From contig CAZSXT010000014.1 in assembly GCA_964611435.1 (NCBI GenBank), forward strand, positions 28,365-92,364: a stretch of 64,000 nucleotides of DNA, given 5' to 3'. The notes under the pieces were generated by a model that worked only from the letters and a program-made list of their open reading frames with translations, had not been told where the DNA came from and ran no database searches. Position numbers and translations under genes: made by a program. This document shows, one piece after another, positions 1 through 8,403 of the stretch. This stretch comes from JAYPHU01 sp964611435. GTDB taxonomy: Bacteria; Pseudomonadota; Alphaproteobacteria; Rhodospirillales; UBA2165. Position 1 is the first letter of the stretch, and each line of letters begins with the position of its first letter.

Positions 1-929
1 ATCACTTTGATCGCCTTGGCCCAACGCTCTTTCTCAGCCGGGGAGATCGTTTGGATCTTGTTGCCAGCGGCGATAGCGCCCTTACGACCGACTTCGTCAG
101 CGGCATCCCAATGCTGGCCAATCAGCTTCGAGCCGGCCGAGCCACCGGCGGTTTCAAACGCCCGGCGGGCGTCAGCCGACAGACCATCCCAGGCCTTGCC
201 GCTCATCGCGACCATGAACGGGGTGGTGTACAGTCCGCCCGGCACCTCCAGATGATACTTGACCAGTTTGCTCAGCTTGAAACCGTGAACGGCCTCAAAC
301 GGGAAGAACGCTGCGTCGGTGGTGCCGCGTTGCAGACTTTCATGCGCCTTGGTGGCCGACATGGCAACGGGGACGGCGCCCAATTTTTCAGCCATCAGAA
401 CGCCGCCGCCGCCAACACGGATTTTGACGCCCTTAATGTCTTCAATGGTTTTGATTTCCTTCTTGCTGTGCAGCAGACCAGGGCCGTGCACAAAAGCCGA
501 AACCAGCTTGGCGCCCTTGAATTCTTTCTTGTCGAAGCCGTGCTTCACATACCATTTGTGGAAACCTTCACTGCCGGTTGCCGCATTCGGCGTCGCGAAG
601 GGAATTTCAGCCATGCGATAGAACAGGAACTGGCCGGCCGTATAGGCCGCCACATGCATCACCAGATCACGGACACCGCTGGTGGCGAGCTTGTACTGTC
701 CCGGAGGTTTGGCCAGGGCGGATTTATCGAGGGTAATCTTAACTTTGCCGCCCGACGCCTTTTCAATAGAGTCTGAGAAGTTGCGGGCCGTTTTGGTCCA
801 GTGGTGGACCGGCGGCAGCCAATTGGCAAATTTCAGGTTCACTTCCTGAGCGGACGCCGAACCGGCGGCCATGGAGCCTGCCAGCGCAGCTGCGCCGGAA
901 AGCAATGCGAGTTTGGAAAAACGAATCAT
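1..929 (-). CDS. TRAP transporter DctP-type solute-binding protein (3' end cut by window)
   Basis: About 309 codons are visible from an ATG at 927-929; the C-terminus lies beyond the left edge. The N-terminus is a Sec signal peptide ending ASAQEV, so the mature protein is periplasmic. The body has DctP-family features: a KFANWLPPVHHW start, a GVKIRVGGG segment where the carboxylate-binding arginine normally sits, and an ESLQRGTTDAAFFP segment. DctP proteins capture organic acids for a DctQM permease, whose genes are not in view and may lie to the left. A GGGAGA ribosome site precedes the ATG. The substrate cannot be read from sequence; aromatic or branched carboxylates are possible. Confidence 0.9.
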   Translation of the reverse strand, partial: MIRFSKLALLSGAAALAGSMAAGSASAQEVNLKFANWLPPVHHWTKTARNFSDSIEKASGGKVKITLDKSALAKPPGQYKLATSGVRDLVMHVAAYTAGQFLFYRMAEIPFATPNAATGSEGFHKWYVKHGFDKKEFKGAKLVSAFVHGPGLLHSKKEIKTIEDIKGVKIRVGGGGVLMAEKLGAVPVAMSATKAHESLQRGTTDAAFFPFEAVHGFKLSKLVKYHLEVPGGLYTTPFMVAMSGKAWDGLSADARRAFETAGGSAGSKLIGQHWDAADEVGRKGAIAAGNKIQTISPAEKERWAKAIKV

Positions 930-1074
930 GAGATGTCTCCCAGTTGATGAAGCATACCGGCTGAACGTGCCGGCGATTTTCGTTAATACTATGAACAGCT
1001 TAACTTGGTGCGCATACTAACAAGATGGTGCCTAATTGGCCAAGATATCTTTGTGGAATTTCGACTGGCGATTA

Positions 1075-1413
1075 TTAATCTTCGGGCGGCGGTTGAAGCG
1101 CCTCCGAACGGTCTTCCATCGTGTAGTCGCGCACAACTTGTGCGACCCTAATCCGGTAGCCGTTGAACAGTTCCGTCCGTCCCTTGGCTTGGGCTTGTCG
1201 GTGATTGACCCGTTCCCGCCAGGATTTGATCGCTGCTTCGTCCCGCCAGTACGACAGCGAGAGCATTTTTCCCTCGTTGGTCAGGCTTTCGAAACGTTCG
1301 ATGGAAATAAACCCGTCCGCCGTTTCCAGATCAGCGCGAAGTTCTCCGGCGATGTCCAGATACTCTTGTTTGCCCTCGGGCTTCGGATGGACTTCAAAGA
1401 TGACGGCGTACAT
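1075..1413 (-). CDS. Antibiotic biosynthesis monooxygenase (ABM) domain protein
   Basis: This 112-residue protein is a single ABM ferredoxin-like fold (MYAVIFEVHPKPEGKQEYLD start, then the conserved ADGFISIERF and LSLSYWRDEAAIKSW segments). The family includes cofactor-free monooxygenases acting on polyphenols, heme-degrading enzymes and stress proteins; nothing here identifies the substrate. The ATG is preceded by AAGGA at good spacing. It sits between the BON-protein gene and the TRAP binding-protein gene on the same strand, but gaps of about 70 and 145 bases make one operon uncertain. The family call is firm, the function open. Confidence 0.85.
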   Translation of the reverse strand: MYAVIFEVHPKPEGKQEYLDIAGELRADLETADGFISIERFESLTNEGKMLSLSYWRDEAAIKSWRERVNHRQAQAKGRTELFNGYRIRVAQVVRDYTMEDRSEALQPPPED

Positions 1414-1482
1414 TTCCGTTTTTCCTTTCAGAGATTAGCCGAAACCGTACCGCCGGCGGGGTGTCGATATTCGTATAAGCCA

Positions 1483-2091
1483 TCAGCTCTTGGGCTTCAC
1501 CTTGGCCAGATTTTTAACGCTGGTTACATTTTCAATGTCTTTGACCACGCGGGTTGCTTTGTCTTTCTCAGCCTTGGATAAAGCGCGGCCAAACAGAAAC
1601 ACCTTGCCGCCAACCGACCGCCACCTGAAGTTTGTGACATTTACACCGTTGGCATCCAGCAGTAGCGCATTAACTTTGGTCTCGATCACGGTGTCGTCCA
1701 CGAAATTCTCGACCGCTCCCTTTTCTTTCTCCACCGGTTTAATGACCAGAATTTCGTTGTATATTTTTTTGATATCGGCAACCTGCTTGGTCAGGTCTTC
1801 GGCCTGTTTTTTGAGTTCAGGTTTTTCGACCACGCCGGTCAACATCACGTCTTGCTCATAGACGTCGGCGCTGATGGAAATAACGTCTGTGCCCATTTTT
1901 TCGATGACCTTCACCGTGATTTCAGTTTTGATAGCCAGATCCTTGGCGATGTCCTCGGAGCTTCGGTCTTCAACGGCAGCTTCGACGGCGCTTTTAATCG
2001 CAGACAAGGGATTAAGGTCAATCGCCTGCGCCGGTCCGGAAACCGCAAGGAGACCTAGTGCAATGATGGGGGCGGATAAAAATTTGATCAT
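1483..2091 (-). CDS. Periplasmic protein with two BON domains
   Basis: I start at the ATG at 2089-2091 because it follows an AGAGGA ribosome site and begins a clear Sec signal peptide (cleavage after GPAQA); the reading frame stays open 18 codons further upstream. The mature protein has two BON domains, roughly residues 40-105 and 120-195, each with the typical glycine-containing LTGVV or VFLFGRA strand. BON proteins such as OsmY bind membrane surfaces and protect against osmotic or envelope stress. There is no lipobox cysteine, so it is predicted soluble in the periplasm. It is divergent from the sensor-kinase gene, which suggests shared promoter space. Confidence 0.85.
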   Translation of the reverse strand: MIKFLSAPIIALGLLAVSGPAQAIDLNPLSAIKSAVEAAVEDRSSEDIAKDLAIKTEITVKVIEKMGTDVISISADVYEQDVMLTGVVEKPELKKQAEDLTKQVADIKKIYNEILVIKPVEKEKGAVENFVDDTVIETKVNALLLDANGVNVTNFRWRSVGGKVFLFGRALSKAEKDKATRVVKDIENVTSVKNLAKVKPKS

Positions 2092-2326
2092 GTTCAGACA
2101 GTCCTCTAGCGGGCAAATATCGATAGCTAACAAGAAGTATCTCATTTATTGTCCCACCCGGTCTATGGCAATCACCGGAATCGCATGGAAATACACTGAT
2201 CGATTTGAAAGTAGGACGTTTATACCTGTCTCTTAAATTCGAAACGCGTCCACCAGTATGCGAACGCCTGGTATCAAGCGGCGGCCACGGGCCATGGTGT
2301 ACAATCCAGGGATACTGACCGATACA

Positions 2327-4219
2327 ATGTTTGATCGGATAAGCCTCAGGCTTCTCATATTTATGTCCGCCATGGCGATGGTGCTGATCCCGACGGTGTC
2401 TTTGATTGTGTGGCTGGATCAGCACTCGTTCGAACAGGAGGTCAGAGAGGCCGAGGTTAAACACCTTCTTCTCGCCCGCAATGTGACCTTCGCCCTATCC
2501 CGGTATGTCCGTGATCTTCGCGCTGTATTCTTGCACGCGGTCATCGACGCGGGGAAACATCTCCACGAAGATCAAGACAGCACACTTGCCGAAATTCAGG
2601 TCTTGGAAAATCTGAAGCTGAAGTCGGTCGTGCGGATATCGGCAGATGCGAATTTCCTCGCCCGTCAGCCGTCTTCGGACAAAAGCTCTGTACCCGAGAT
2701 CGGCGCCGAGATTCGAGAGGCCGTTTTGCCGCTGGTCGAGGACTCTAAGAATCGTCCGGGTCACGTATTTTTCTCCAACGTTGTGGCGCGTCCGAATTCG
2801 GAGCCATCCATCTATCTGTTGATGCGGGATGAGAACTCAAAGATTTATTTGGGCGAACTAGCGACGTCTTACATTGTCGAACTGCAATCCAGCATCGCTT
2901 TTGGCGAGTTGGGTCATGCGGCGATTGTTGATCGAATGGGGACCATCATTGCCCATCCGAATGAGCAGTGGCGGCGAGACGGGAAAGACATTTCCACCGT
3001 GTCTATCGTTCAGGAGATAATGAAGAGTAAAACCGGTGTTACGCAATTTTTCTCCCCTGCAAAAAAAGTGGACATGATTGCCGGATTTACCACCGTGCCG
3101 GAGACCGGCTGGGGTGTCATGGTGTCTCGGCCGGTTAGTGAGCTAAGGGCCGCATCCCGGATCAATCTGGCCACACAAATCAGTGTGGTCATTTTCGCGC
3201 TTATCGCGGCAAGTCTCTTGGGCTGGTGGTTGTCGGGTCTGATCGCCAATCCGGTGCAGTCTGTTGCCGCGGCCGCCAGAAACTATAACAAAGATTCAGG
3301 TCAGGGCATTATGGAGGTGCCTGCCAGCGGCGCGCCAGCGGAATTGAAAGACCTGGTGACCTCGTTCAATGCTCTCATCCAAGAAGTGGAGGCGCAAAAA
3401 ACGCGGTTGGAAGAACGGGTGGTGGAACGCACCGAGGAATTGGAAACGCAGATCGCCGAAAGAAAACTGGCGGAGGATCAACTTCGTGAAAAGCAGCTGC
3501 AGCTCAACCAAGTCACGAGACTCAGCACCATGGGTGAAATGGCTACTGGTTTGGCCCATGAGCTCAATCAGCCTCTGGCGGCGATTGCAGCGTACGTGGA
3601 CGGCAGTCTGCACCGGCTCCAGTCCGGAGAGGCGCCGTCGGAACAAATTTTCTCGGCTCTCGAAAAAGCATCGCAACAGGCGTCGCGGGCAGGGGAGATC
3701 ATTCGGCGAATACGTGACTTTATTCAAAACGTCGAAGGCGATCAGGAGATCGTTGACGTTAATCATGCCGTGAGGGAAGCGATCGAACTTATGGAGAACG
3801 AGCTGAGATCCCAAGCTATTCAGCTCGAAATCGATTACGGAGATGGCATTCCGCCTATCAGAGGCGATACTGTGCAACTACAGCAATTAATCATCAATCT
3901 TGCACGAAACAGCATCGAAGCCATGAGTGAGGCAAAGAGCAATGGACACCGACTCTATATCCAGACGAAATGCGATGATGACGGATTGGTCAATATTTCC
4001 GTTGAGGACAATGGTCCGGGTGTAGTAGGTGCTATCGGGGAAAAGGCGTTCGATCCGTTCTTCACCACCAAGGAAAACGGGCTTGGGATGGGACTCGCCA
4101 TTTGCCGCTCGATTGCCGAAGTGCACAATGGTCAATTATACTATGAAACACCAAGTAGCGGCGGTGCGCGATTTAAATGCGCCTTCCCCGGATGGAAAGG
4201 AACAGGAGATGGTGTCTGA
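2327..4219 (+). CDS. Sensor histidine kinase with periplasmic Cache domain (DctB-like layout)
   Basis: From the ATG at 2327 the product has a short cytoplasmic start, membrane helix one (about residues 6-30), a periplasmic double-Cache-like sensor region of about 250 residues, membrane helix two (about 283-307), HAMP, a coiled coil, and a DctB-type kinase core. The H-box is GLAHELNQPLAAIAAY, with phosphoacceptor His at about residue 411. The ATPase domain shows an N box (NLARNSIEAM), a DNGPG G1 box and a GLGMGLAICRSI G2 box. The NQPL form of the H-box is typical of FixL/DctB/TodS-class kinases. Upstream in-frame ATGs (2258, 2294) are alternatives, but 2327 leaves a normal-length N-terminus. 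It is translationally coupled to the response regulator. Confidence 0.88.
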   Translation: MFDRISLRLLIFMSAMAMVLIPTVSLIVWLDQHSFEQEVREAEVKHLLLARNVTFALSRYVRDLRAVFLHAVIDAGKHLHEDQDSTLAEIQVLENLKLKSVVRISADANFLARQPSSDKSSVPEIGAEIREAVLPLVEDSKNRPGHVFFSNVVARPNSEPSIYLLMRDENSKIYLGELATSYIVELQSSIAFGELGHAAIVDRMGTIIAHPNEQWRRDGKDISTVSIVQEIMKSKTGVTQFFSPAKKVDMIAGFTTVPETGWGVMVSRPVSELRAASRINLATQISVVIFALIAASLLGWWLSGLIANPVQSVAAAARNYNKDSGQGIMEVPASGAPAELKDLVTSFNALIQEVEAQKTRLEERVVERTEELETQIAERKLAEDQLREKQLQLNQVTRLSTMGEMATGLAHELNQPLAAIAAYVDGSLHRLQSGEAPSEQIFSALEKASQQASRAGEIIRRIRDFIQNVEGDQEIVDVNHAVREAIELMENELRSQAIQLEIDYGDGIPPIRGDTVQLQQLIINLARNSIEAMSEAKSNGHRLYIQTKCDDDGLVNISVEDNGPGVVGAIGEKAFDPFFTTKENGLGMGLAICRSIAEVHNGQLYYETPSSGGARFKCAFPGWKGTGDGV

Positions 4220-4835
4220 CAAGCCGACAGTTTTCATTGTGGATGATGATCCGGCGGTGCGGGATTCGCTGCAATGGCTTGTCGAGTCCGTAAATCTTCC
4301 CGTAAAGGCTTTCGCGTCAGGCATGGAATTCCTGGACAGTGAGGCGCCAAACAGTTCGGGCTGTCTGATCCTGGATATTCGGATGCCGGGAATGAGCGGT
4401 ATTGACGTGTTCGAAGAGCTAAAGAGCATGGGGGCCGCACTGCCTGTGGTTTTCCTGACGGGGCACGGTGATGTTCATCTGGCCGTTCGCGCCATGAAGG
4501 CCGGCGCCTTTGATTTTGTCGAAAAACCATTCAACGATCAGGTCTTGCTGGATTTGGTTCAATACGCCATCCGATACGATAGCGAGCGGGCGAGCGAGAA
4601 AGTTTGGATCGACGAGATTAAGAATCGTTTGACGGGCCTGACCTCCCGCGAGCGGGAAGTGCTGGACGGGGTTGTCGGCGGGAAATCCAACAAAATTATC
4701 GCCCGCGATCTCGGGCTGAGTGAAAAGACCATCGAGTTTCATCGCTCCAAGATGATGGAGAAGATGGATGCCTCCTCCCTGGCCAATCTGATCAAGATGG
4801 TGACAATCGTCGAAAAATCGATGGAGCGCGCGTAG
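4209..4835 (+). CDS. FixJ/NarL-type response regulator
   Basis: The 208-residue product starts at the ATG at 4209, which overlaps the kinase gene by 11 bases and is preceded by AACAGGAG. The receiver domain (1-125) has the VDDDP acidic pocket, phosphoacceptor Asp56 (LDIRMPGMSG) and the conserved lysine in FVEKPF. A LuxR-type helix-turn-helix follows (about 140-200: TSREREVL and SNKIIARDLGLSEKTIEFHR). This is the FixJ/TtrR class, which activates target promoters when phosphorylated. It is surely the partner of the adjacent Cache kinase. The target is unknown; the TRAP binding protein at the left edge is a reasonable candidate by proximity only. Confidence 0.92.
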   Translation: MVSDKPTVFIVDDDPAVRDSLQWLVESVNLPVKAFASGMEFLDSEAPNSSGCLILDIRMPGMSGIDVFEELKSMGAALPVVFLTGHGDVHLAVRAMKAGAFDFVEKPFNDQVLLDLVQYAIRYDSERASEKVWIDEIKNRLTGLTSREREVLDGVVGGKSNKIIARDLGLSEKTIEFHRSKMMEKMDASSLANLIKMVTIVEKSMERA

Positions 4836-4840
4836 GAGCG

Positions 4841-5440
4841 TTACTTCACCCGGTGGACCGTCTGGGACACGTTCTTCATATCGCCTTCCCAGCGTTTGGC
4901 GAAGTCCGTCTCTATCCCGAACTGATCCAGAATCCGGACAACGATGTGGTTGACCACATCATCGATGGTTTGCGGGTGATTGTAGAAGGCTGGCATGGGG
5001 GGCAACATGGTGACCCCCATTCGAGACAGTTTCAGCATATTTTCCAAGTGAATGTCGTTGAGCGGTGTTTCTCGAACCACCAAAACCAGAGGCCGCCGTT
5101 CCTTAAGAATGACGTCGGCCGCGCGATGCACCAGATGCTCGCCAAAGCCGTTGGCGATTGCCGCGACGGACCTTGCGGAGCACGGACAGATCACCATGCC
5201 TTCGGTCAGAAATGAACCAGACGAAACCTTGGCTCCCATATCGCCAGGACCGTAATACTCGTTGGCCAGGTCCTTGAGATAGTCGAGCTTCAGGCCGGTC
5301 TCATGCTCCATGGTGCGTTGAGCCCATTTGCTCACCACCACATGGGTTTCGACATCTGTATCGGCGAGCGCCTCCAGAAGCCGAATACCGAAGATCGACC
5401 CACTGGCGCCTGTCATACCGACGATAAGTTTTTTGCTCAT
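4841..5440 (-). CDS. ubiX: Flavin prenyltransferase UbiX
   Basis: This 199-residue protein matches UbiX/Pad1 throughout: the Rossmann start KKLIVGMTGASGS that grips FMN, the ICPCSARSVAAIANG segment, and the RRPLVLVVRETPLNDIHLEN stretch that binds the dimethylallyl phosphate and FMN phosphate. UbiX prenylates FMN to make the cofactor of UbiD-family decarboxylases used in ubiquinone synthesis and aromatic-acid decarboxylation. No UbiD-type gene is in this window, so it must supply an enzyme encoded elsewhere. It is convergent with the response-regulator gene, with only a few bases between them. Confidence 0.95.
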   Translation of the reverse strand: MSKKLIVGMTGASGSIFGIRLLEALADTDVETHVVVSKWAQRTMEHETGLKLDYLKDLANEYYGPGDMGAKVSSGSFLTEGMVICPCSARSVAAIANGFGEHLVHRAADVILKERRPLVLVVRETPLNDIHLENMLKLSRMGVTMLPPMPAFYNHPQTIDDVVNHIVVRILDQFGIETDFAKRWEGDMKNVSQTVHRVK

Positions 5441-5537
5441 CTCAGTCCCAATTCGGATGAAAATCAGCCGGAATCATGGGGTTAAACGGTTTCAAAAGCA
5501 AGGCGTCTTATACATTACACCCTTTGAAGGGCCGCGA

Positions 5538-7130
5538 TCACCAGACGCCGATCCAGACCGCCCGCTTGTCTCGACGGCCCAAGGCCCGATCAACCATAGC
5601 TCTCAGGTCCCCATCATCGGCCGTTACGCGGGTCCGGCGATAGCGTAGGCTTTCGAACATCATGTCGCGCATTTCCTGCCGGACGCTCTCATAAGCGGGG
5701 TCTTCACCCAGATCATTGAGTTCCTCCGGATCGTTCCTCAGATCAAACAGCTCCGGGCGGAACTTCTCATGGAAGATGAACTTCCAGTCATGAGTCCGCA
5801 CCATGGTCGCGCGAGCTTCATGCCCCTTTATGCCCAGTTCCCAGAATTTGATTCTGGCGGCATACTCACTTTCACTAATCGCATAGGTACGCCAATCCGC
5901 TGGTTTTTCGCCATGCAGCAAGGGCAGAAACGAGCGTCCCTCAAGGATGTGATCTGGAACCTCGCCGCCGGCCACTTCGATCATTGTTGGCAACAGGTCT
6001 ATGGATTCGATCAACCGGTCATCAACCGTTCCTCGCGTGGCGTCCGAGTCGGGACTGGGATCATAGACAATAAACGGAATACGCACGCTCTCTTCGTGGA
6101 ATAGCTCTTTTTCGCCAAGCCAATGATCACCTAAATAGTCTCCATGGTCGGAAGTAAACACGATCATTGTGTCGTCCATCCGGCCTTGATCCTCCAGGAA
6201 CTTGAATAGTCGGCCCATATGGTCGTCGATTTGCTTGATCAGTCCCATATAGGCGGGGATCACGTTGGCCCGAATATCGTCCTGAGAAAAAGACTCGCTA
6301 TCTTCCCTTTCGAAATACAGGGCTGCCACAGGATGAGGGTTTTCACGCTCCCTCAGGCTTTTGTTCACCGGCTTGATGTCGTTGTGACCATACATGTTGT
6401 GATATGGCGCCGGCGCAATATACGGCCAATGGGGCTTAATGTAACTGAGATGTAGGCACCAGGGGCCATCGCCAGCTTCGGAAATAAAGTCCATCGCCCG
6501 ATTGGTCATGTAGGCGGTTTCGGAATCCTCTTCCTTCACTCCCGCCGGCAGATGAGAGTTTCTCAGGAACCAGCCGGACTTGATCTCGCCGTCTGGTCCT
6601 TCGCCCGAGTTTGCGAAGTCGTGCCAAGGGTTCTGGCTCTCGTAGCCTTTGGAACGAAGGTACTGATTATAGGCGAGGTCGTCCGGCGGCAGGAAGTCGT
6701 CGTTGCCCCAAAGACCGTCATCGCGCTCGTACGGCTCGAACCCGCATTCGCTGACCCGGATACCGAGATCAGAGCGGGGGTCGATGCCCATCCGCGCCAT
6801 GCCTTCCCTGTCGGCAACCATGTGGGTCTTGCCGACCAGCGTCACCCGGTAGCCAAGGGGGCGCAGGTAGTCGCCGATTGTTTTTTCATAAGCGTTAAGC
6901 GGTACGCCATTCCAGGTCGCGCCGTTGGAGAAGGCGTACCGTCCCGTATAGAAATTCATCCGGGAACCGCCGCAGATCGGCGCCTGACAAAAGGCGTGAG
7001 AATAAAGTACGCCCTTGGCCGCCAGGGCATCAATGTTTGGCGTTTCGAGGCGGTCATGACCGGTGCACGACAAGTAATCGTAGCGCAGTTGGTCGCACAT
7101 GATGAAGAGGATGTTCTTAGCCCTGGCCAT
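5538..7130 (-). CDS. Sulfatase/alkaline-phosphatase superfamily hydrolase with non-canonical motif
   Basis: This 530-residue protein has the sulfatase fold: an N-terminal metal site (FIMCDQLRYD), a TSDHGDYLGDH metal site around residue 330, and a C-terminal ELFDLRNDPEELNDL segment. The active-site segment reads ICGGSRMNFYTGRY, with Cys53 and Arg57. The residue two after the cysteine is glycine, where classical sulfatases have proline (CxPxR) for formylglycine formation. It could still be matured, or act like a phosphonate/phosphodiester hydrolase of the same superfamily. No signal peptide is seen, so it is cytoplasmic. A GGCGGAAA ribosome site precedes the ATG at 7128-7130. It lies 84 bases after the gentisate dioxygenase-like gene on the same strand. 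Confidence 0.88.
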   Translation of the reverse strand: MARAKNILFIMCDQLRYDYLSCTGHDRLETPNIDALAAKGVLYSHAFCQAPICGGSRMNFYTGRYAFSNGATWNGVPLNAYEKTIGDYLRPLGYRVTLVGKTHMVADREGMARMGIDPRSDLGIRVSECGFEPYERDDGLWGNDDFLPPDDLAYNQYLRSKGYESQNPWHDFANSGEGPDGEIKSGWFLRNSHLPAGVKEEDSETAYMTNRAMDFISEAGDGPWCLHLSYIKPHWPYIAPAPYHNMYGHNDIKPVNKSLRERENPHPVAALYFEREDSESFSQDDIRANVIPAYMGLIKQIDDHMGRLFKFLEDQGRMDDTMIVFTSDHGDYLGDHWLGEKELFHEESVRIPFIVYDPSPDSDATRGTVDDRLIESIDLLPTMIEVAGGEVPDHILEGRSFLPLLHGEKPADWRTYAISESEYAARIKFWELGIKGHEARATMVRTHDWKFIFHEKFRPELFDLRNDPEELNDLGEDPAYESVRQEMRDMMFESLRYRRTRVTADDGDLRAMVDRALGRRDKRAVWIGVW

Positions 7131-7214
7131 AAATTTCCGCCTTATTTACTTTTTCAGCCGTCAGCAATGCACGCGTGCCTGTCGCGCGTTCAAACATCCC
7201 AGCCGCTTGTCTGA

Positions 7215-8279
7215 TTATGCGTTGCCGCGCCGTTCCCGCCATACACCCAGTTTAGTTTGGACGACCTTGTCGGAGAAGCAGAAGACCACAGATTCTTCCG
7301 CTGCTTCGAAATGGTGCGGGTACCAGCACGGTACTACCATGATGTCCTGTTTGGTCCAATCATAGGAGACTTGTTTGTCGCCTTCACCTACCACGAGTTT
7401 GCCGCTGCCCTCCACCGGCGAATAGATCAGGCTTTCCGTGGACTGATAGGTTTCGGACTTGAAGCCCTTCGGCAGCAACTGCAGGAAGGTAGAAATAGTC
7501 GCCATCGCCGGGCCGCCGGAGGTCGGATCAATGTATTCCAGCTTCAGGCCGTGGTACGGGTCCAGATCGGTGGTTTTGCTGAGGGTTGCCAGCGTCTCCC
7601 GCGAGCGATCATAGGGATAGCTGAAGATCGGAGAATTTAAGTCCTCCGGCAAAACGCCAACCGGTCGCATGTTGTTACCGTATCGGATCAGGCTGTCGCC
7701 CGGCGGTGGGCCTTCCGGGAAACGCTCATCCGGATAATGCTCGACGAAGATCGAACCTATTGTCCGGATTAACGGAATGTCCAGGCCATCTAGCCAGACT
7801 ACCGGCTCGTCTCCTTCGTGGCCGTGGTCGTGCCAGGTCCAAGAAGGGGTAATAATAAAGTCGCCGGGTTCCATATAGGTTTTTTCGCCATCAACGGCGG
7901 TGTAGGCGCCGCTGCCTTCAATAATGAAACGTAGCGCCGCCGGTGTGTGCCGGTGGGCTGGCGCTACTTCGCCCGGCATGATCAGCTGCAACCCGCCATA
8001 GAGACTTTCGGTGATGGAGCAGTTTCCGGGCAGACCGGGGTTTTCCAGCATGAGGACGCGGCGTTCCGCTTCGGCGGCGGAAATAACATTCGCTGATTCC
8101 AGCAACAGCTCCCGGAGCTCACTGTAATCCCAAAAATGGGGCACCGATTTGACCGCCGGTTCCGGAGTCAGGAGATGTCGCAGATTTTCCCATAGGGGCG
8201 CCATGGCGTGTTCATTGATGCGGGCATAATATTTTGCTCGATCTTCCGAGATTTCCGCGTTCATTGCCGGGGTGTCCAT
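7215..8279 (-). CDS. Gentisate 1,2-dioxygenase-like bicupin enzyme
   Basis: The 354-residue product has two cupin domains, as in gentisate and 1-hydroxy-2-naphthoate dioxygenases. The first carries the iron site HRHTPAALRFIIEG (His109 and His111) and a later histidine in WTWHDHGHEG; the second has WYPHHFEAAEES near the C-terminus. These enzymes open the ring of gentisate or salicylate-type compounds with O2 and Fe(II). I chose the ATG at 8279 because a GGAGG ribosome site lies eight bases before it. It is followed on the same strand by the sulfatase-like gene and is divergent from the MFS gene. The exact aromatic substrate is not resolved. Confidence 0.88.
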   Translation of the reverse strand: MDTPAMNAEISEDRAKYYARINEHAMAPLWENLRHLLTPEPAVKSVPHFWDYSELRELLLESANVISAAEAERRVLMLENPGLPGNCSITESLYGGLQLIMPGEVAPAHRHTPAALRFIIEGSGAYTAVDGEKTYMEPGDFIITPSWTWHDHGHEGDEPVVWLDGLDIPLIRTIGSIFVEHYPDERFPEGPPPGDSLIRYGNNMRPVGVLPEDLNSPIFSYPYDRSRETLATLSKTTDLDPYHGLKLEYIDPTSGGPAMATISTFLQLLPKGFKSETYQSTESLIYSPVEGSGKLVVGEGDKQVSYDWTKQDIMVVPCWYPHHFEAAEESVVFCFSDKVVQTKLGVWRERRGNA

Positions 8280-8403
8280 ATCAGCTTCCTCCAAATCACC
8301 TGCGGTCTAGTTTAACCGCCTTTTTCGATCATTTCACGACACCAATTTAACGGCTCGGCGAAAGCGGTTGCAAGCGGCCAGGACGCATGACCAGTATGCA
8401 TTC

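Noticed and set aside
51..776. A 241-codon plus-strand ORF at the left edge, and similar long antisense ORFs (for example 13036-14169, 42278-43699, 62102-63310)
   Set aside because: They lie opposite strongly supported genes with conserved motifs, and their translations show no family features. High-GC coding DNA often leaves such open antisense frames.
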